From Linnemannia hyalina (lineage: Eukaryota; Mortierellomycota; Mortierellomycetes; Mortierellales; Mortierellaceae): DNA of 64,000 bases. The notes under the pieces were generated by a model. The model saw nothing but the letters and a program-made list of their open reading frames with translations, searched no databases and was not told the origin of the DNA. Shown piece by piece: positions 1-12,708 of the stretch. The stretch's first letter is position 1; the number at the start of each line of letters is the position of its first letter. The stretch spans positions 246,001-310,000 of the forward strand of contig JAHRHY010000014.1 of the NCBI GenBank assembly GCA_019671135.1, given 5' to 3'. The position numbers and the translations under genes are program-made.

Positions 1-1627
1 TGCGATGGGATGAATAGCACGATTCGGAAGCTGTTGCATCAGGAGCAGGCAGATAGGTTGTCGGTTGAGGATAGGAGGCCGGATCGGAGGACGTGTAGTG
101 TGAGGGGAATAACGACGGTTCTGGACGATATTACGTGTCTGGACCCGGATGCCATGCAAGATATCTTTCGGATGGACCATATCAACACCCAAGTCATCCT
201 TGGTCAAGCTGAGCCCTATGCTGTACGGCTTCATTCTTCAATTGCTCCTTAAATTGTCTTTTCCTTGTTCGTCCTGCCTGTACATGTTCTCACTATCTTT
301 TCTCTCTTCAATTAACATGCCTTGTAGTGCTGGATGGTGCCAATGCCAGGGGAGCGCAAAATAAGCTGGATGATCACCTACCACCGGCCTGAGGACGAAC
401 CAGCAACACACCCTGACGAACTGGAACCAGACTCGATGGATCGACCCAATGTCGAGCAAGAGTTTATCAACAAAGTCAGGTAAGTGAGCAAACAAATCAA
501 AAACCAAAACAACAAACAAGCAAAAAAAAAAAAGGGTGAACAGTAAGATGCTAAACGAGAGCACACCAAAACTGAGAATGGAGAGATCTGCTAATTGGGC
601 GTCGTTTGATCGGCGTGCATGATCATAAAATTAACTGACGCTTTGCGTTTGCTTTTTTTTTTCTTAGGGACTATTACTGTCCTTATGGCGGCGGATCGTT
701 AGGTCATCTCTTGGACCACAGCGACCCAGAGGAGATATATCAAGTTTCGAGTGACAGGCGGTCTTATGACATGTGGTATAGCGGTCGTGTTGTCCTCGGC
801 GGTGATGGTAAGTTGTTTGCTTTGCTTTGCTCTTCTTTATTTCGCGCTGGCTTGTGCATGATTGGATGCATAGATACCGCTTCTTGCAGTTGCTGACCAA
901 GAAACGCCTTTATTTTCTATCCAATTTCGGTGTCACCTTCTAGCATGCCACAAGGTAACCAGCGGAAAAATAATAAGTCCATTGTTATTTACGTTCAGAT
1001 TGACTAGACAGCTCATTTACACCTTTTCTTCTATGTATTTTCCAACTTTTCCCTGAACCCTCGTTCACAGCTTGTGCCAGGAGCAGGTCAAGGGTAGGAA
1101 GCACACACATACATACTGACATTTAAAAGAGTGAATTGATGACACACCCATTCCTACATGACTCTAACGAGGACGCATATTGCTACAACGATAATAGAGC
1201 ATTGCAGGCGATGCTGGACGCATGCTCACTGGCCCCACTAATCCAACACGCGTTAGTGACAAGCGGGAACACATCGGGAGCCGAACAATTACGACACATC
1301 ACCATTGCCTTAGAATCTTACTACCGCGAACGGCACGAGATTGCAAGGACCGCCGTTGAAGGGTCTGCAGATCTGAATCGATTAATGGCGCTTCATTTCT
1401 CACATGAACCTGCTAGCCTTGCATACCTCCAGGATCCGAACCAGCCAGTGATGATTTCTCCGAGTGGACAGCCGATCTTGTATATGGCGCCCCCGAATAT
1501 TGATTTGGAGTTTGATTTCTTCCCGGTGTGGTTGCAGCGGTATGCGGAAGGGATGAATCAGTTTGCGGCTGGGGTGCATGGAGAAGAAGAGGACCATAGT
1601 GACGATGAGGAACCCTTTCTGCTTTGA
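1..1627 (+). CDS. FAD-dependent monooxygenase, C-terminal part (paralogue 1; 5' end outside window)
   Basis: Partial gene, entering the window inside the second FAD-binding motif (CDG-MNSTIRK, the usual GADGxxSxVR position). Exons: 1-222, 328-479, 668-807, 944-954, 1071-1093, 1198-1627; 325 residues visible. Exon 2 begins CWMVP; exon 3 carries CPYGG and ends in the FAD-ribityl motif, which is split as G-D/A-C-H-K with ACHK on an 11-nt exon. A 23-nt exon (LVPGAGQ) then leads to ALQAMLDA. The family (PF01494-like, related to UbiH, salicylate and kynurenine hydroxylases) uses FAD and NAD(P)H to hydroxylate small, often aromatic, substrates; the substrate here is unknown. The last intron (1094-1197) was chosen because it restores the conserved GQGA-LQAM reading; without it an in-frame TAG follows. 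The tail is acidic (EEEDHSDDEE). Two further paralogues follow on the same strand. Confidence 0.8.
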
Positions 1628-1907
1628 ACACTGTGAATACAAACGCGCCACCAATATTATTATTTTTCTGTCAAATAATATGCTGTTGATTTTTTATGTT
1701 GAGTCATCACACGCCATCGCTCACTTCGATCCCCATCAACACTTTCCTCATCACCGTTTAAACACTCATTCACATTCCTTCACGCAACACGTCAGCACAA
1801 ACTCATACTACACAGCACTACCTGAAAACGCTCACTCTACACGCACGCTTCTCTTTCAACAACACCTACACGCACGCCTCCCACTCAACAACACCAATCA
1901 AAATACC

Positions 1908-4900
1908 ATGGACCCAGTCATAATCGTAGGCGCAGGACTAGGCGGCCTCCTCCTAGCCCTCCTCCTCGAAACCACACCTCCTTCTTCTACCTCTACCCCT
2001 ACCCCTGTAATCCCATACATAATCCTAGAACGCTCCACTGAACGCACATGGCCTCTTGAAGGTGGGGGTGTCATCTTCCTCACCTCGCAGATCCACCCAC
2101 TCCTGGCCAGACTTGGGATCTTGGATGCTTTGCGGAAGATCTCTCGGCCTGTCGCTGCGCTTACCGTCTACGAGCGCCACCAGTACGCCAAGGCTTCTTC
2201 CCGTGCTTCTGCTGATTTCGCGGGAGGTGTGGGGGTAGCGGGGTCGGCTTCCCAGCAAAGAGAGAGGTCCGCGTCGTCGTCGGGGTCTGGACCTGCGGGG
2301 TCGGGATCGAAGCCCAAGAAGTCGGGATTTGATGGTGATGGCGATGATGATGGCGATGATGATGGCGCGTCGTTTCTGAAGACCAGGTAAGCGCTGGCAC
2401 ATTCAAAGTCGATAATAGACATAACTGATGAGATGGGGTATTATCTACTGGCGACAAGTGTCTGGCGCCTGGGATATTGGGAGGATTATGTACTGTACTG
2501 CAGAAGAGTACTAGATGCTTGGTCTATGGCTTTTAAATACCCGTCTATATGTCTCGGACATCATGAGGCATTTTGGGAAGATAGAGATAGATATGGGAAC
2601 TATTGGCGTATGGCTATCTGGAGTGTGAAGGTATTGCGCATGGAGGTATTTGAAGAGTATGGCAGGTGGAGATACCGTGTCAGATACGGTCGCGTTTCGT
2701 ATCTTTGGGAACGTATGAGGAAACGAGAAAAGCAGGAAAGAAGAGGGGAAAGAAGCAAGGGCGGACAATGAAGAGCAGGGAAAGGAAGAAAAGGAGTAGC
2801 CGGTGTTGGATTGGGGATTGAAAAGTGTTCAAGGCCCGTCCAGAGCTGTCAAAGGGATAATAATGTCAATGGGCTTTAGCACCTAGTAGCTGTAGGGTAC
2901 ATAGTTCTACTGTGGTACTTGAATGGGTGTTTTCGAACAATTTTCTGTGCGGAGCAAAAAAAACAGTAATAATGTGAAAATGACAGAGAGAGAGAGAAAG
3001 AGTACCCGAGCAAAGGAGCAAAGCAAAGGGCATTATTGCTCACTCATTCACTCACATCCAATACGTCTTCTATTCTTTGTTTTACTTGCGCTTGTTTTAT
3101 TTATGTGTACATACACTCGCATACAAATACCCAACACCAAACAATATACTCTATCGCATCTGGCACTCCCAGATACGAGTATGACACGCTGGCGATTTCG
3201 AGACCCGAACTGTACAACTTTTTGGTCGATCGGATTCCGGAGGAAAAGCTCGTGCTGGGGAAACAGGTCCATGGACTGGTTTTCCAAGACATTGCTCATG
3301 GCGGAACAAGGAGCGCAGCGCCAGCGCCAGTGCCAGTTCCAGATACTGGAAGCAGCAGCAGAAGCAGCGGGAGCACTGATGGAAGCACGGAAGCGGTAGG
3401 AGCGGGACGAGGAGAGGCAATTATGACGACGATGCCTCTAATGGAAAACCACAGCGGAAGTGCCACCCATACTTCTGATATTGCTAATACAGCAGCTGTG
3501 GTGTGTACAGACGGATCGCGATATGAGGGGATCGTTGTTGGGGCGGATGGCGCGTATAGTACAGTCCGATTGAGTCTTTACCGACATTTGAGGGAGCGAG
3601 GGCTTTTGACGGCTGATCCTGCGGACAAGGAGGGTAATGAAGGTGATCACCATGGACCGATGCGGGCCCAGTTTCGGGTACTTGTCGGGCAGACTCGAGA
3701 ACTGGACCCGGATCGATTCGAGTTTTTGAAGAACGAGTATTCGGATGTGCGCGTTTTGGTTTCCCAGGAAGGCGTCCATCCCTTTGCTGTAAGTAATTGA
3801 GGGATGCTTGTGTGAATATTTTTTGTATTCTTAGAAAAAAAGGTCGATCGATCTTAGACGTTCATAAAAAAGGGAGGAAGGGGGAAGGGGGAAGGAAGGG
3901 GCTATGTTACTGTTTGTTATTTTTCTTTGTGTTCAGGCCTGCGTGCGCGCATTGTTCCCACGCGGTCAGTCGTCATTAACGCAAACAATTTTTTTATTTT
4001 TTTTTCTCGGGACAAAAGTTCTGGTGCGTCCCGATGACTGAGAACAGGATCTGTTGGATGCTTGAAGATAAACTGGCCGAGGAACAGATCTGTCCCGAGA
4101 CTGAGGACTTCACCCAGGACCAACAGGCGATTTCCCAACTCTGTGAATTTGTCCGATCGATCCCCAGTGCCTGCGGTAAAGGGGTGACGGTGGGAGAGAT
4201 TATTCTAGACTCGACTCCCGAGGAAACTGCCGTGTTACTCTTACGCGAGGAGGGCTACTTTTCAACCTGGACATATGGCAATGTTGCTCTTATGGGTGAT
4301 GGTAAGTTTTTTATCCTTATTTTGATAAACAACTACTGTACAAGAAACCAGATAGTAACTTTATGACTCAAAAGTTGCTGGGGGAACTGAAGGGGGAGGG
4401 GGGCAAGAGGTGGGGCAGGGGAGAATAGAATGGACCGTTTTGTGTCCAGTTTTTACGGAAGAATCGTTTATGGGGATCGGAATGATGAGGGAGCAAAAGG
4501 AAGAGAGTTTTGGTACTTGGCCGCGATGGACCCGGTCCTTTGTCGCTCTTCTCTTGCTGTTGCCCTTTTGCTTTGTTTGTCTTGTCTGTGTGTTTGGCTT
4601 TGTTACATGCTTGATGATGAAAGTTGATGTGGAGTTGAACTGGAAAGGGTCAGACAAACAGAGAACCCAAAAATACCATCTTCATTCTTGAATGTCCTTT
4701 CTTCGGCCATCTCTCGTTCTCTATCATTCAGATCTCGTCGATCTTTTTTTGCTATTATTATTTTTTCTAATGCCATTCAATATCTCATGCTCTTGCATTA
4801 ACATTAATACCATTGGGCTTTTCTTTCTCTCTTTCTTTTTTTAATGGTTCCGACAATTACTCTAACGTCGTCATTGAATAGCTTGCCACAAGGTAATAAC

Positions 4901-5889
4901 GAGCTATCTCTCTCTTTCTATGTCATCTCATGTCTGTCTGTCTGCCTGTCTGTCATTTCTCTCTGTCAGAGTTCCTCCGTCCGTCCCCCCACCTTGGAAT
5001 AGCTTTGCTTGCATAGCTGTGTTACCATGGCTGCAGGAGACAAGGAAAGGGAGGGGAGTTTGTTTGATCCATCCGGTGGATCTATTTTCATTCGATCCCG
5101 AACCATATGTCATTACTCTCTCTTGCTTCATATTCAAAACTCAATTATGAGATGAATGAGGACCTACATCAGGACTGTACCTGATTCGAATTCGAAACCA
5201 AACCGCCATGCCGGCTCTCAGGAACAATACACTTTCACACATCATACATACCCATCTCTCTCACACCTTCCCACCCTTCCCCTTCTTGTCTTTCGGTTTT
5301 GGAACCGCCACACACCTATACCTATACCTACACCTACACATACATATTCACTCACACACGAAACATCCTCCTACAGTAGTACATTGGTACATTTTCATAT
5401 TAATACTCTCTCCTCATATACATGTTTGAATAGGCGCTCCCCTATACAGGTCAGCCGATACTTCAAGCTGGCCAGGATGCAGTGAAGCTGGCCAGTGTCC
5501 TGTACGCCCACAGCCTCGATGCATCTCCATCCCTCGCCTGTTCTCCGCCCTCTTCCCTTAATTCGACTGCGGGTTCTCAAGTTACATTTAAGGCGGTGGA
5601 CCCATCTGCTGCTGTTGCTGGTTGTTCGCACGAGACAAACAGAGGGAGAGGAAGGGAGATGAGGGGAAGTATTGGGGAGAGACTCCGCTCGTATGATGCA
5701 GAGCGCCGAGCGGAAGCTGAGCACGCGGTCAGGCGGGCTGGTTTGGTTTCGAGACTGCTGCTGCCCTTCCCTTTGCTGAATTCATTTGAGGTCCGCGATC
5801 CCGAATGTTCCTTTGGGGATGAGCTGGAAGGGAAGATGAGGAGGGAGAGGGAGTTGCAGGAGTTGTTTATTGGCATTGCAGGATTGTGA
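1908..5889 (+). CDS. FAD-dependent monooxygenase (paralogue 2)
   Basis: Exons 1908-2386, 3173-3788, 4019-4301, 4882-4892, 5434-5889; 614 residues. The N-terminus is a Rossmann FAD-binding motif (VGAGLGGLLLALLL), directly after ATG. Around residue 70-100 lies the usual substrate-domain start; residues about 115-160 are a Ser/Gly/Asp-rich insertion (runs of DGDDD) not expected in the family. The second exon holds SRPELY and VVGADGAYSTVR; the third starts FWCVPM and ends in GD, with ACHK again on an 11-nt exon (4882-4892). The last exon reads ALPYTGQPILQAGQDAV, so the normal GQGA motif is GQP here. Intron 1 (786 nt) and intron 4 (541 nt) are long for this locus. It starts 280 bp after paralogue 1, so a tandem duplication is likely. 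Substrate unknown; the altered GQGA motif and insertion could mean divergence or reduced activity. Confidence 0.8.
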
Positions 5890-8250
5890 GAGGGGGACGT
5901 AGAACGGTTATGGAGGGAGGAATGAATGAAGGAGTGAGGAATGAAGTAAGGAGGGAGGAAAGAATAAAGAGTAGGTTGTAGGTTGATGACCGAGAGACTT
6001 GAATAAAAGCATGGTCACGTTGGGCACGTTGGCATGCTGACAAGACAAAGTATGTCAAATTGACCTTTTTTTTTGTCGCTTTTGGTTTTTGGGTGTTCGA
6101 GTACACACCCCATTCTTCTTTTGTGTTCGCGAGTTTAATGTTTTTTATTGTTTTGTTTCTTCTTGTGCGCGTGGGTTGTCTTGGATGAATATGTGGAAGA
6201 GCGAGGTTAAAGGCACTCATGGGTGCCACGCTCACCTCCACTTTTTTTTTGTCTCGCTTCCCATTCCTCATTACTACCGCAATCTAGGGAGGTAGCTACG
6301 TATCTTTCGCCTTGACTACGGCCCTCGTCGGCCTCGACTCTATAGAAAACAACAACAACGATAGGGACGGTTAAAAGAGCTCTTAGCCCTGGCTAGTTGA
6401 ACTCCTTTATTTCTTCTTCTCGTCCAAGGTTTGAACCCAATTCGTCAAGGAAGTCTGAAAGAAAAAACTTTCTTTGAAAAACAAAAGGACGAATCGCCGT
6501 TGTTCAGATACAGAGAGAGATCGGTAAAACAGGTTTTTTCTGTAATTGATAATTGATAAGTGACGATTGAATGGTGTACCGACATGGTATTCCATCCGTC
6601 ACTCGTTCGTTCGTTGTTGACGAGTCTTTTTGTTGTCGTTCGTTTCTTGTGGAACCACTGGCTGACATGATAATGACCAATGGAGGTGGGAAGGGGACGG
6701 CACTAAGTCAAGATAACGGTTCATTCTTTTTCTTCTCCTCTCGCCATCTCATCTAGGTACACCCGCTTCCATGATCCTTGAGAAGCTTGCCAAATTGATC
6801 GTCAGGCACATGGACAAAAATACCTAGCCTAGCCTTGCCCTAGACTGAGGGGATTGGTGAAGTACAGATGGAAGGGATCGAATTAGGTTCTTTTTCCTTT
6901 CCTCCTTCCATGTTTTCAGCTAGTGAGTCGAGTACAGTCCAATTGCGAGTGTTATGTGCCTAGATCCTGTGTACCTACAGTACTATTGGATCATGAAAAT
7001 CGGGGGAAAAGGGAAGAGGGGCGGGTGTTTCGTCATGATGTCTTGCCTGGTCACGGGCGGTGTTCACCATTGGTCCCCGTAAGTGATAGGAGTATTCATA
7101 AGTGCAAGTACGAGTATTGGATTTGTGTGAGTGAGCGTGAGTGAGAGTCGGGTGTGGAATTGAAAGCCAACTTGAGAACAACAAACGAGGCAAACCTGAA
7201 TGAAAATAATGTGCTAAATGAGATAGTTAGAGAAGAGAAGAATGATGGAGAAAGCTGTTATAAAAAGTTGGCTTTTTTACAACCTCAAGGAAACGAATGG
7301 TCGCCTCTTTGTTGTTGTTGTTTTTGGTATTGTCTGTTTGTTGTTGTCAATTTTTTTCCAATGGTTTATCTGAGTTTCCAATGGTAAACTAAAGAAAGGG
7401 AAGAAGGTGGAAAATGGGCGATGGGTAAAATAGGACATTCAACAAAAGGGGGACATGCATACCTACCTGCCCGTCAATGGGTTGAGTTGTCTGTCCATCG
7501 TCATTGTGCTCGATTGTTGAATGAACCACCGTGTCGCTTGTAACTCTTTTAACCCAGCTGAGGGGTTGGTTTACGAGTTTGTTTTTGTTTGCGCCCTTCA
7601 TGCCTCTTACTAAGGAGTACTCTTTCGAACACATGAGCGCAAGAAAAAACCAGCCAACCATGAACTGCCCCTGCCTGTATGTTCGGTCTGCCCCTGCTCT
7701 GGATATTTATGTTATCCGAAGAGAGTTAGAGTACTTTCCCTTCCCCCATGTGTCGATGCCGGGTGTGATGTTATTTAATATGTGTGTTACCATCTGGCGT
7801 TTTCTTTTCGTCCTTGTCGCCATGAAGTGACAAAATGGACGCCACTCACTTTCTCTCAGTATGTCTGTCCTGCTTGTCCCTGTCCCTTGCCCATGCCGAG
7901 CTGTCAACCAAATCGGCCAAGAGGTTTAACAAACAAACAAACAATGATGGCAGCGACAATGACCATGAAAAAGAGAGAATGTGTTGGGAGTTGAACGAAG
8001 AAAGAAAAGGCCAAGCATCGCATCGAGAGGAGGTTTTTTGAGTGGGGTAAAAATGGAATATCGGATGATTGGTGAGTATGGGGAGTAGCAGTGCTGAAGA
8101 CAGAAAGAATAACGGGCCGCCCGACCGTTGGACATGCCTATTTTAAGTTCATTCATTCACCTTTAATATTAAATGTATTGAGTCCAAAAAATGGCTCTAG
8201 GGGTAAGCCATTCCAAGAGAAGAGGAGAGACCTGCAGTGCAGCCAACAGC
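5890..8250. other. intergenic, no gene seen
   Basis: About 2.4 kb between monooxygenases 2 and 3. Open frames here are short, low-complexity and lack recognisable motifs. T-rich and A-rich runs are frequent. I see no tRNA, retroelement copy or conserved coding stretch. Confidence 0.5.
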
Positions 8251-8257
8251 ATATAAA
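8251..8257 (+). promoter_or_regulatory. TATA-like box upstream of monooxygenase 3
   Basis: The sequence atataaa lies about 490 bp before the ATG of paralogue 3 and is followed by a long pyrimidine-rich leader, as often seen in 5' UTRs of this genome. Assignment as a core promoter is inference. Confidence 0.35.
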
Positions 8258-8607
8258 GAGCAGCTGAAGATCAGAGGGATCTTCTTTTCCCAACCATTCT
8301 TCCCTTTTTCTTTCTTGATCATTCTCTTCTCTCTCTTTTTCACAACCACCAGCATCATCTTTCATTCATTCTTTTTTGCATTCATCATTTTTGTAGCTCC
8401 TTCTTTCCATTTCACGACGCCCCATTACCCCATTACTTTTACTTCCTACGATTCACCTTGCTGATCTACTTGTCAATTATTTGCATTCTTCTTTAATTGA
8501 ACGTCTTATACCTTTTCCCACATTCACATTCCCGATACGAACCCTTCCCCCGATCCATCCATATACATATACATACACACACACACCCACCCAGCATCCA
8601 TATTTTC

Positions 8608-8610
<3 letters not shown>

Positions 8611-8656
<46 letters not shown>

Positions 8657-8660
8657 TCTT
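8611..8660. repeat. (TC)n microsatellite in the leader of monooxygenase 3
   Basis: About 50 nt of nearly pure TC dinucleotides, followed by CA-rich repeats up to the ATG at 8749. Similar CT tracts precede the monooxygenase at 43928 and the rho2-like gene, suggesting a leader feature shared by several genes. Confidence 0.9.
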
Positions 8661-8748
8661 TCACTCACACATACACACACAACCCATCGACACACTCCCA
8701 CTATCCCCTTCACCACCACTGCCGCCAACACACACACACACACACAAA

Positions 8749-11700
8749 ATGGCCCCACCAGAAGGAATGCGCATTATCATTGTCGGAGGAGGGCTGGCCG
8801 GGTTGATGATGGGCATCATGCTCGACCAAGCAGGCATCGATTATCATATCCTCGAACAGGCCTCAAGGCTCCGTCCTCTCGGCACATCCATCTCTCTCCA
8901 CCCCGTCATCCGTGACCTCATGGACCAGCTCGGTCTGCTCGAGGAGATGGAGGCTATGTCGAAGCCCATGCGGGGTATCACAATTCTGTCGGCCAAGGGC
9001 CGTCGCATGGGTCGAATCGACACTCGCACCAACAAGCGCAGGTACTTTACAAAGATGGCTATTTTCTCTCTTTGTCGGATGAGAACAAGGTTATTATAGC
9101 CCTTGTAGTTTGTCTTTCTCTGATGTGTCATTTTTACCAGTTTCTTGTTTCTTGTTGTTTGTTGTTTGTTTGTGATACTCATATGTTTATCTCTCTTCCT
9201 CTCTTTCTCTATTTTCTGTTTCTATTACCATATTTGAACCCTTGCAGACATGGTCATCAAGCAATGGTTATGAGCAGGTAATAATAATCGATTTGTTTGC
9301 ATCTCATGTATTACATACAGTACTCTCTCTTTGCTCTCTCTCTTTTGTCTCTCGGTCTGAAAGAGGAAAAGAAAAGGCAAGAGAGAAAGAGACATGTCAG
9401 CTCAAATGCAACAATGGCAATTAACGTTTTTTTTTTTTTTTTTTTGTTTTCCTCCCATCCAACTTTCTTTGTGTTCCCCTCTTCACCCCCATTGTGAAAC
9501 TGGACCCCTTCTCTTTATCTATTGCTCCCATTTTTTTCCCTCCCTTTTTACCATCCTATCCTTTTCTACGTGGCATCCAAAAGACCGGACCTGCACGAGT
9601 TCCTGCGATCAAAGATCTCGCCCGAGCGGTTGACGACGGGGAAGAGGGTGATCGACATTACCGAGACCCAGTCGGACGTGACGGTGACCTGTATGGACGA
9701 GACGACGTATGTCGGCCATCTGGTCATCGGAGCCGATGGAGCCTATAGCGCCGTCCGCCAGATCATGTACAAGAAGCTCCAAGAGCGAGGTCTCCTTCCA
9801 GAGGTCGACAAGAAGCCCCTGCATTTCGACAAGCAGTGCGTCGTCGGTAAGTCCCGAAATGGGATCTACTCTTTTTTTTGTGTACCAAAGGAAAATAGAG
9901 CACGCGGCACACACAGACAACAAGAGGGAAGGAGGAGATTGAACCGAAAAGACGGGCCGGGGAGAGGAGAGGGATGAAATCATAGGCCGAAGGGAACAAT
10001 CCAACCAGCAAATGGTATTTGCCAAGGAAGGCATAAGAGAAGGAGAGGGGAATGAAAAAATAATATTTGAGAAGGGAGATCGATTATCGACCGATCTAAT
10101 ATCCCAAATATGGGATCTACTGGAGAAAGAGGGAATCGAATGACTTTTTGTTCTTGTTCACTGCAAGTGAACCGATGCTGAAGCAACACTCTTCCTCTGC
10201 GCTTTCGATGGGTGTCAATCCCTCCCTCTTGTTTTCCCATCGCATCGATGCGGATCGGCTCTAATTCGCTCACTTTATTATTGTAATACCTAATTCAATT
10301 GGAAAAAAATGGGCGTCGACCCACTTTTTTCATTGTTTCATGGCCAGAGAGGAATGAGAAAGACATCGATCCCTTCACGTTCGGACCCACGTTGCTAGTA
10401 GTACTCCTTTCCTCATAACTAAACCCCTTCAATTGCTTATTTTCTTTGTTTCTTATTCATTCCTGAATAGGCATGACCGCCCCGCTTGACCCGGCAAGAT
10501 ACCCTGTCCTCTTGGACGAACAGTGCGAGGTCAAGGTCCTCCTTGGCAAGGACCAACATACCTCTGTAAGTACTATTACTCTCCCTTTTTTAACAATGCA
10601 CTCATGCATCAAGATGAAAAGAAAAAAGTACACTCTCTTCGGGTGACCTTATTCCCTTCATGGTTCAAAACCACCGACCCTTTTTCACTCCATCACCATG
10701 CATATCAGTGACTAAACGCCCAACCTTGTCTTTATTTGTCCTCTCTTCCGAATTGTATTAGATGTGGTTCCTTCCTCTGCAGGGAAACAGAATCGCGTGG
10801 TGTGTAGGTGGTCCGGACCCACATCAGCTGTTGCGAAGCACAGACGACACCGCCTCCCAAACCAGTCAGGGCAGCGGCAGCCACAACAGTGACAGTCGAG
10901 GCAGTCATCACAGCAGCAGCGGCCATGGTCGAGACTGGTATCCCGAGACGATTGTCGAGATCTGTGAGGATGTCCGCAACTTCAAGTGTCCCTATGGTGG
11001 TTCCGTAATGGACCTGATCGAGGCCACTCCAAAGGGGATGGTTTCCAAGGTCCTGTTGGAGGAAAAAATGTATCGCACCTGGTACCATGGTCGCATTGTC
11101 CTTGTCGGAGATTCTTGCCACAAGGTAAAACACCTGTTTTGTCTCTTTTTGTTGTCTTTCTTTCTTGTTTGTTTGTTGGGGAGGAAGGATGTCATGGTGC
11201 ATATCCGGTGTTCATAAACAATCATGCAAGGTTACTCACACCCTTTTTGTTTATTTGTTTACCTCATGAAAAAAACCAGATCGTCCCATTCTTCGGTCAG
11301 GGAGCATCGCAAGCGATCCTTGATTGCGCCTGCCTCACTAACCTCTTCTACGAACTGCGTTCAACCGATACCGAATCACTCCCCCCGCTCTTCCAAGAAT
11401 ACGTCGATACCCGAATGGAAACCTCCAAGATTGCGTCGGACTCTTCTCGCGAGTTTGCGGATCTGATCTATGACCAAGGGTTCAAGGCCGATATTGCTCG
11501 CAAGATCGTCCTGAGGTATACGCCTTCCTGGCTATTGAGGATGATTACGGGGACGGTTCTTACGGAGAGGCCGTTCTTGAAGTTCCTCCGTCCTCCGACA
11601 AGGAAGATCTACCCGAACGAGGACAAGCAACAGCAACAGCAGCAAGAACAGCAGCAGTTGAGGCAGTTGAAGCAACAGCAGTCGTTGCAGTCGCTCCAGT

Positions 11701-11927
11701 TGCCGTCGTTGCAGCGGTTGAAGTTACAGTCGTCGATGCTGTCTTTGCAGGATCTGAAGCAGCAGCAGTCGATGCGGTCGTTGCACGAGTGGAAGCAACA
11801 GCGACAGATGTCGATGTTGTCGCTGGAGGAGTGGAAGCAGTACCAGCAGCAGCAGCATTCGATGCAGCAGATGAGACAACAGTTGTCCATGCCCCAGTTG
11901 GATCGTCCTCTCCATCGACAACCTTGA
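8749..11927 (+). CDS. FAD-dependent monooxygenase (paralogue 3) with Gln-rich repeat tail
   Basis: Exons 8749-9041, 9248-9277, 9584-9846, 10471-10565, 10762-11124, 11280-11927; 563 residues. Motifs in order: Rossmann IIIVGGGLAGLMMGI near residue 10; SR/PDLHEFL; VIGADGAYSAVR; FKCPYGG; VLVGDSCHK (FAD-ribityl binding, not split here); IVPFFGQGASQAILD. It is the most canonical of the three paralogues and probably an active flavin hydroxylase of unknown substrate. Exon 2 is only 30 nt. Unlike paralogues 1 and 2, GDSCHK is on one exon, so an intron has been lost or gained. After about residue 445 comes a roughly 110-residue Gln-rich tail with imperfect repeats of about 13 residues (SMLSLQDLKQQQ, SMRSLHEWKQQR, SMLSLEEWKQYQ) that could form helices or a coiled coil. 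A His/Ser-rich loop precedes the CPYGG motif. Confidence 0.85.
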
Positions 11928-12232
11928 GGAACGCCCATAATGATTTTTTTTATGTCTTTTCCCTTTAGTCATGATTCATTTTGTACTCTCTCCATCATTT
12001 TAAAAAAACACATAACCCCCCCCTTTGCATTCGTAAGGCGCAAGCCTACATTGTTACATAGTCCTCAAACACAAAAACACACATTTGCATTTACTTTTCT
12101 TTCATTCATAGTCGTAGTCCTTCTTTTTCCTTCTTCGTAGTTATCATGTACCAATACAAGCTAATGTCCATCCACCCAACCGTCCAATTGCTAAAAATGC
12201 ATACGAAAAAAAAAAGAAAAGTGGCGAGGCGG
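11928..12232. other. 3' flank of monooxygenase 3, no gene seen
   Basis: AT-rich sequence with several A and T runs between the monooxygenase stop and the poly(A) end of retroelement copy A. No coding or RNA gene signal. Confidence 0.5.
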
Positions 12233-12708
12233 TTTTTTTTTCTATATAATTTTATTTCTCTAACAAACAGCATAGAGTTATTTGGAAGTGAAAAGGGACT
12301 ACAGGCCAATCTTTTCAGTGCATCATCCACCAGTCGCAGTCCGGTCGGGAACAACAGTTGTCACTGCTCTTCACAGCTTAAACGGAAGAAAATAAAACTA
12401 GATACGAATGAAGGGGATTCTTCCCATCCTCGCCATCATTGATAACCTCCTCCTTCCTAACAAACTCTCCAACAACCACTCGTCAGCAGCGCGTGGGTCC
12501 TTGGTCGCTCCAGGGCACCTTCCTTCATCATGTGTGGCTAGCGAAGCGCCACACGGACAGAAACCATCGTGCGTGATGTAACCGTATCCTTGACTCCAGT
12601 CACCTCGGGGGCCTGTGTACTTGAATGTCTTGTCCTTGGCGGAGATGCTCTGGCTCTTTTCCCGCGCGATCGTCTCGAGCACCAAGGTTTCCAGATCAGC
12701 TCCGAAGC
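12233..12708 (-). mobile_element. retroelement copy A, 5'-truncated
   Basis: Minus-strand copy of the 3' end of the element at about 33045-35766. It keeps the end of the ORF (the GDWSQGYGY...CPCG region and the RMGRIPFIRI end), the 3' UTR with a degenerate polyadenylation region (AGAAATAAAA) and ends in an A9 tail (T run at 12233-12241). Homology starts near the element's SELIWKP codons, so most of the ORF is missing. The truncated 5' end lies about 145 bp upstream of the tRNA-Leu gene at 12854 and the copy points away from it. Confidence 0.85.

Noticed and set aside
1094..1197. Reading the end of monooxygenase 1 without the last intron, starting a separate gene at 1136
   Set aside because: The ALQAMLDACSLAPLI segment is the direct continuation of the GQGA motif; splicing 1093 to 1198 keeps phase and motif, so it is one gene.
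8481..8748. Frame continuing upstream of monooxygenase 3's ATG
   Set aside because: It reads through a TC/CA microsatellite; the Rossmann motif begins directly after the ATG at 8749, so the upstream part is leader.
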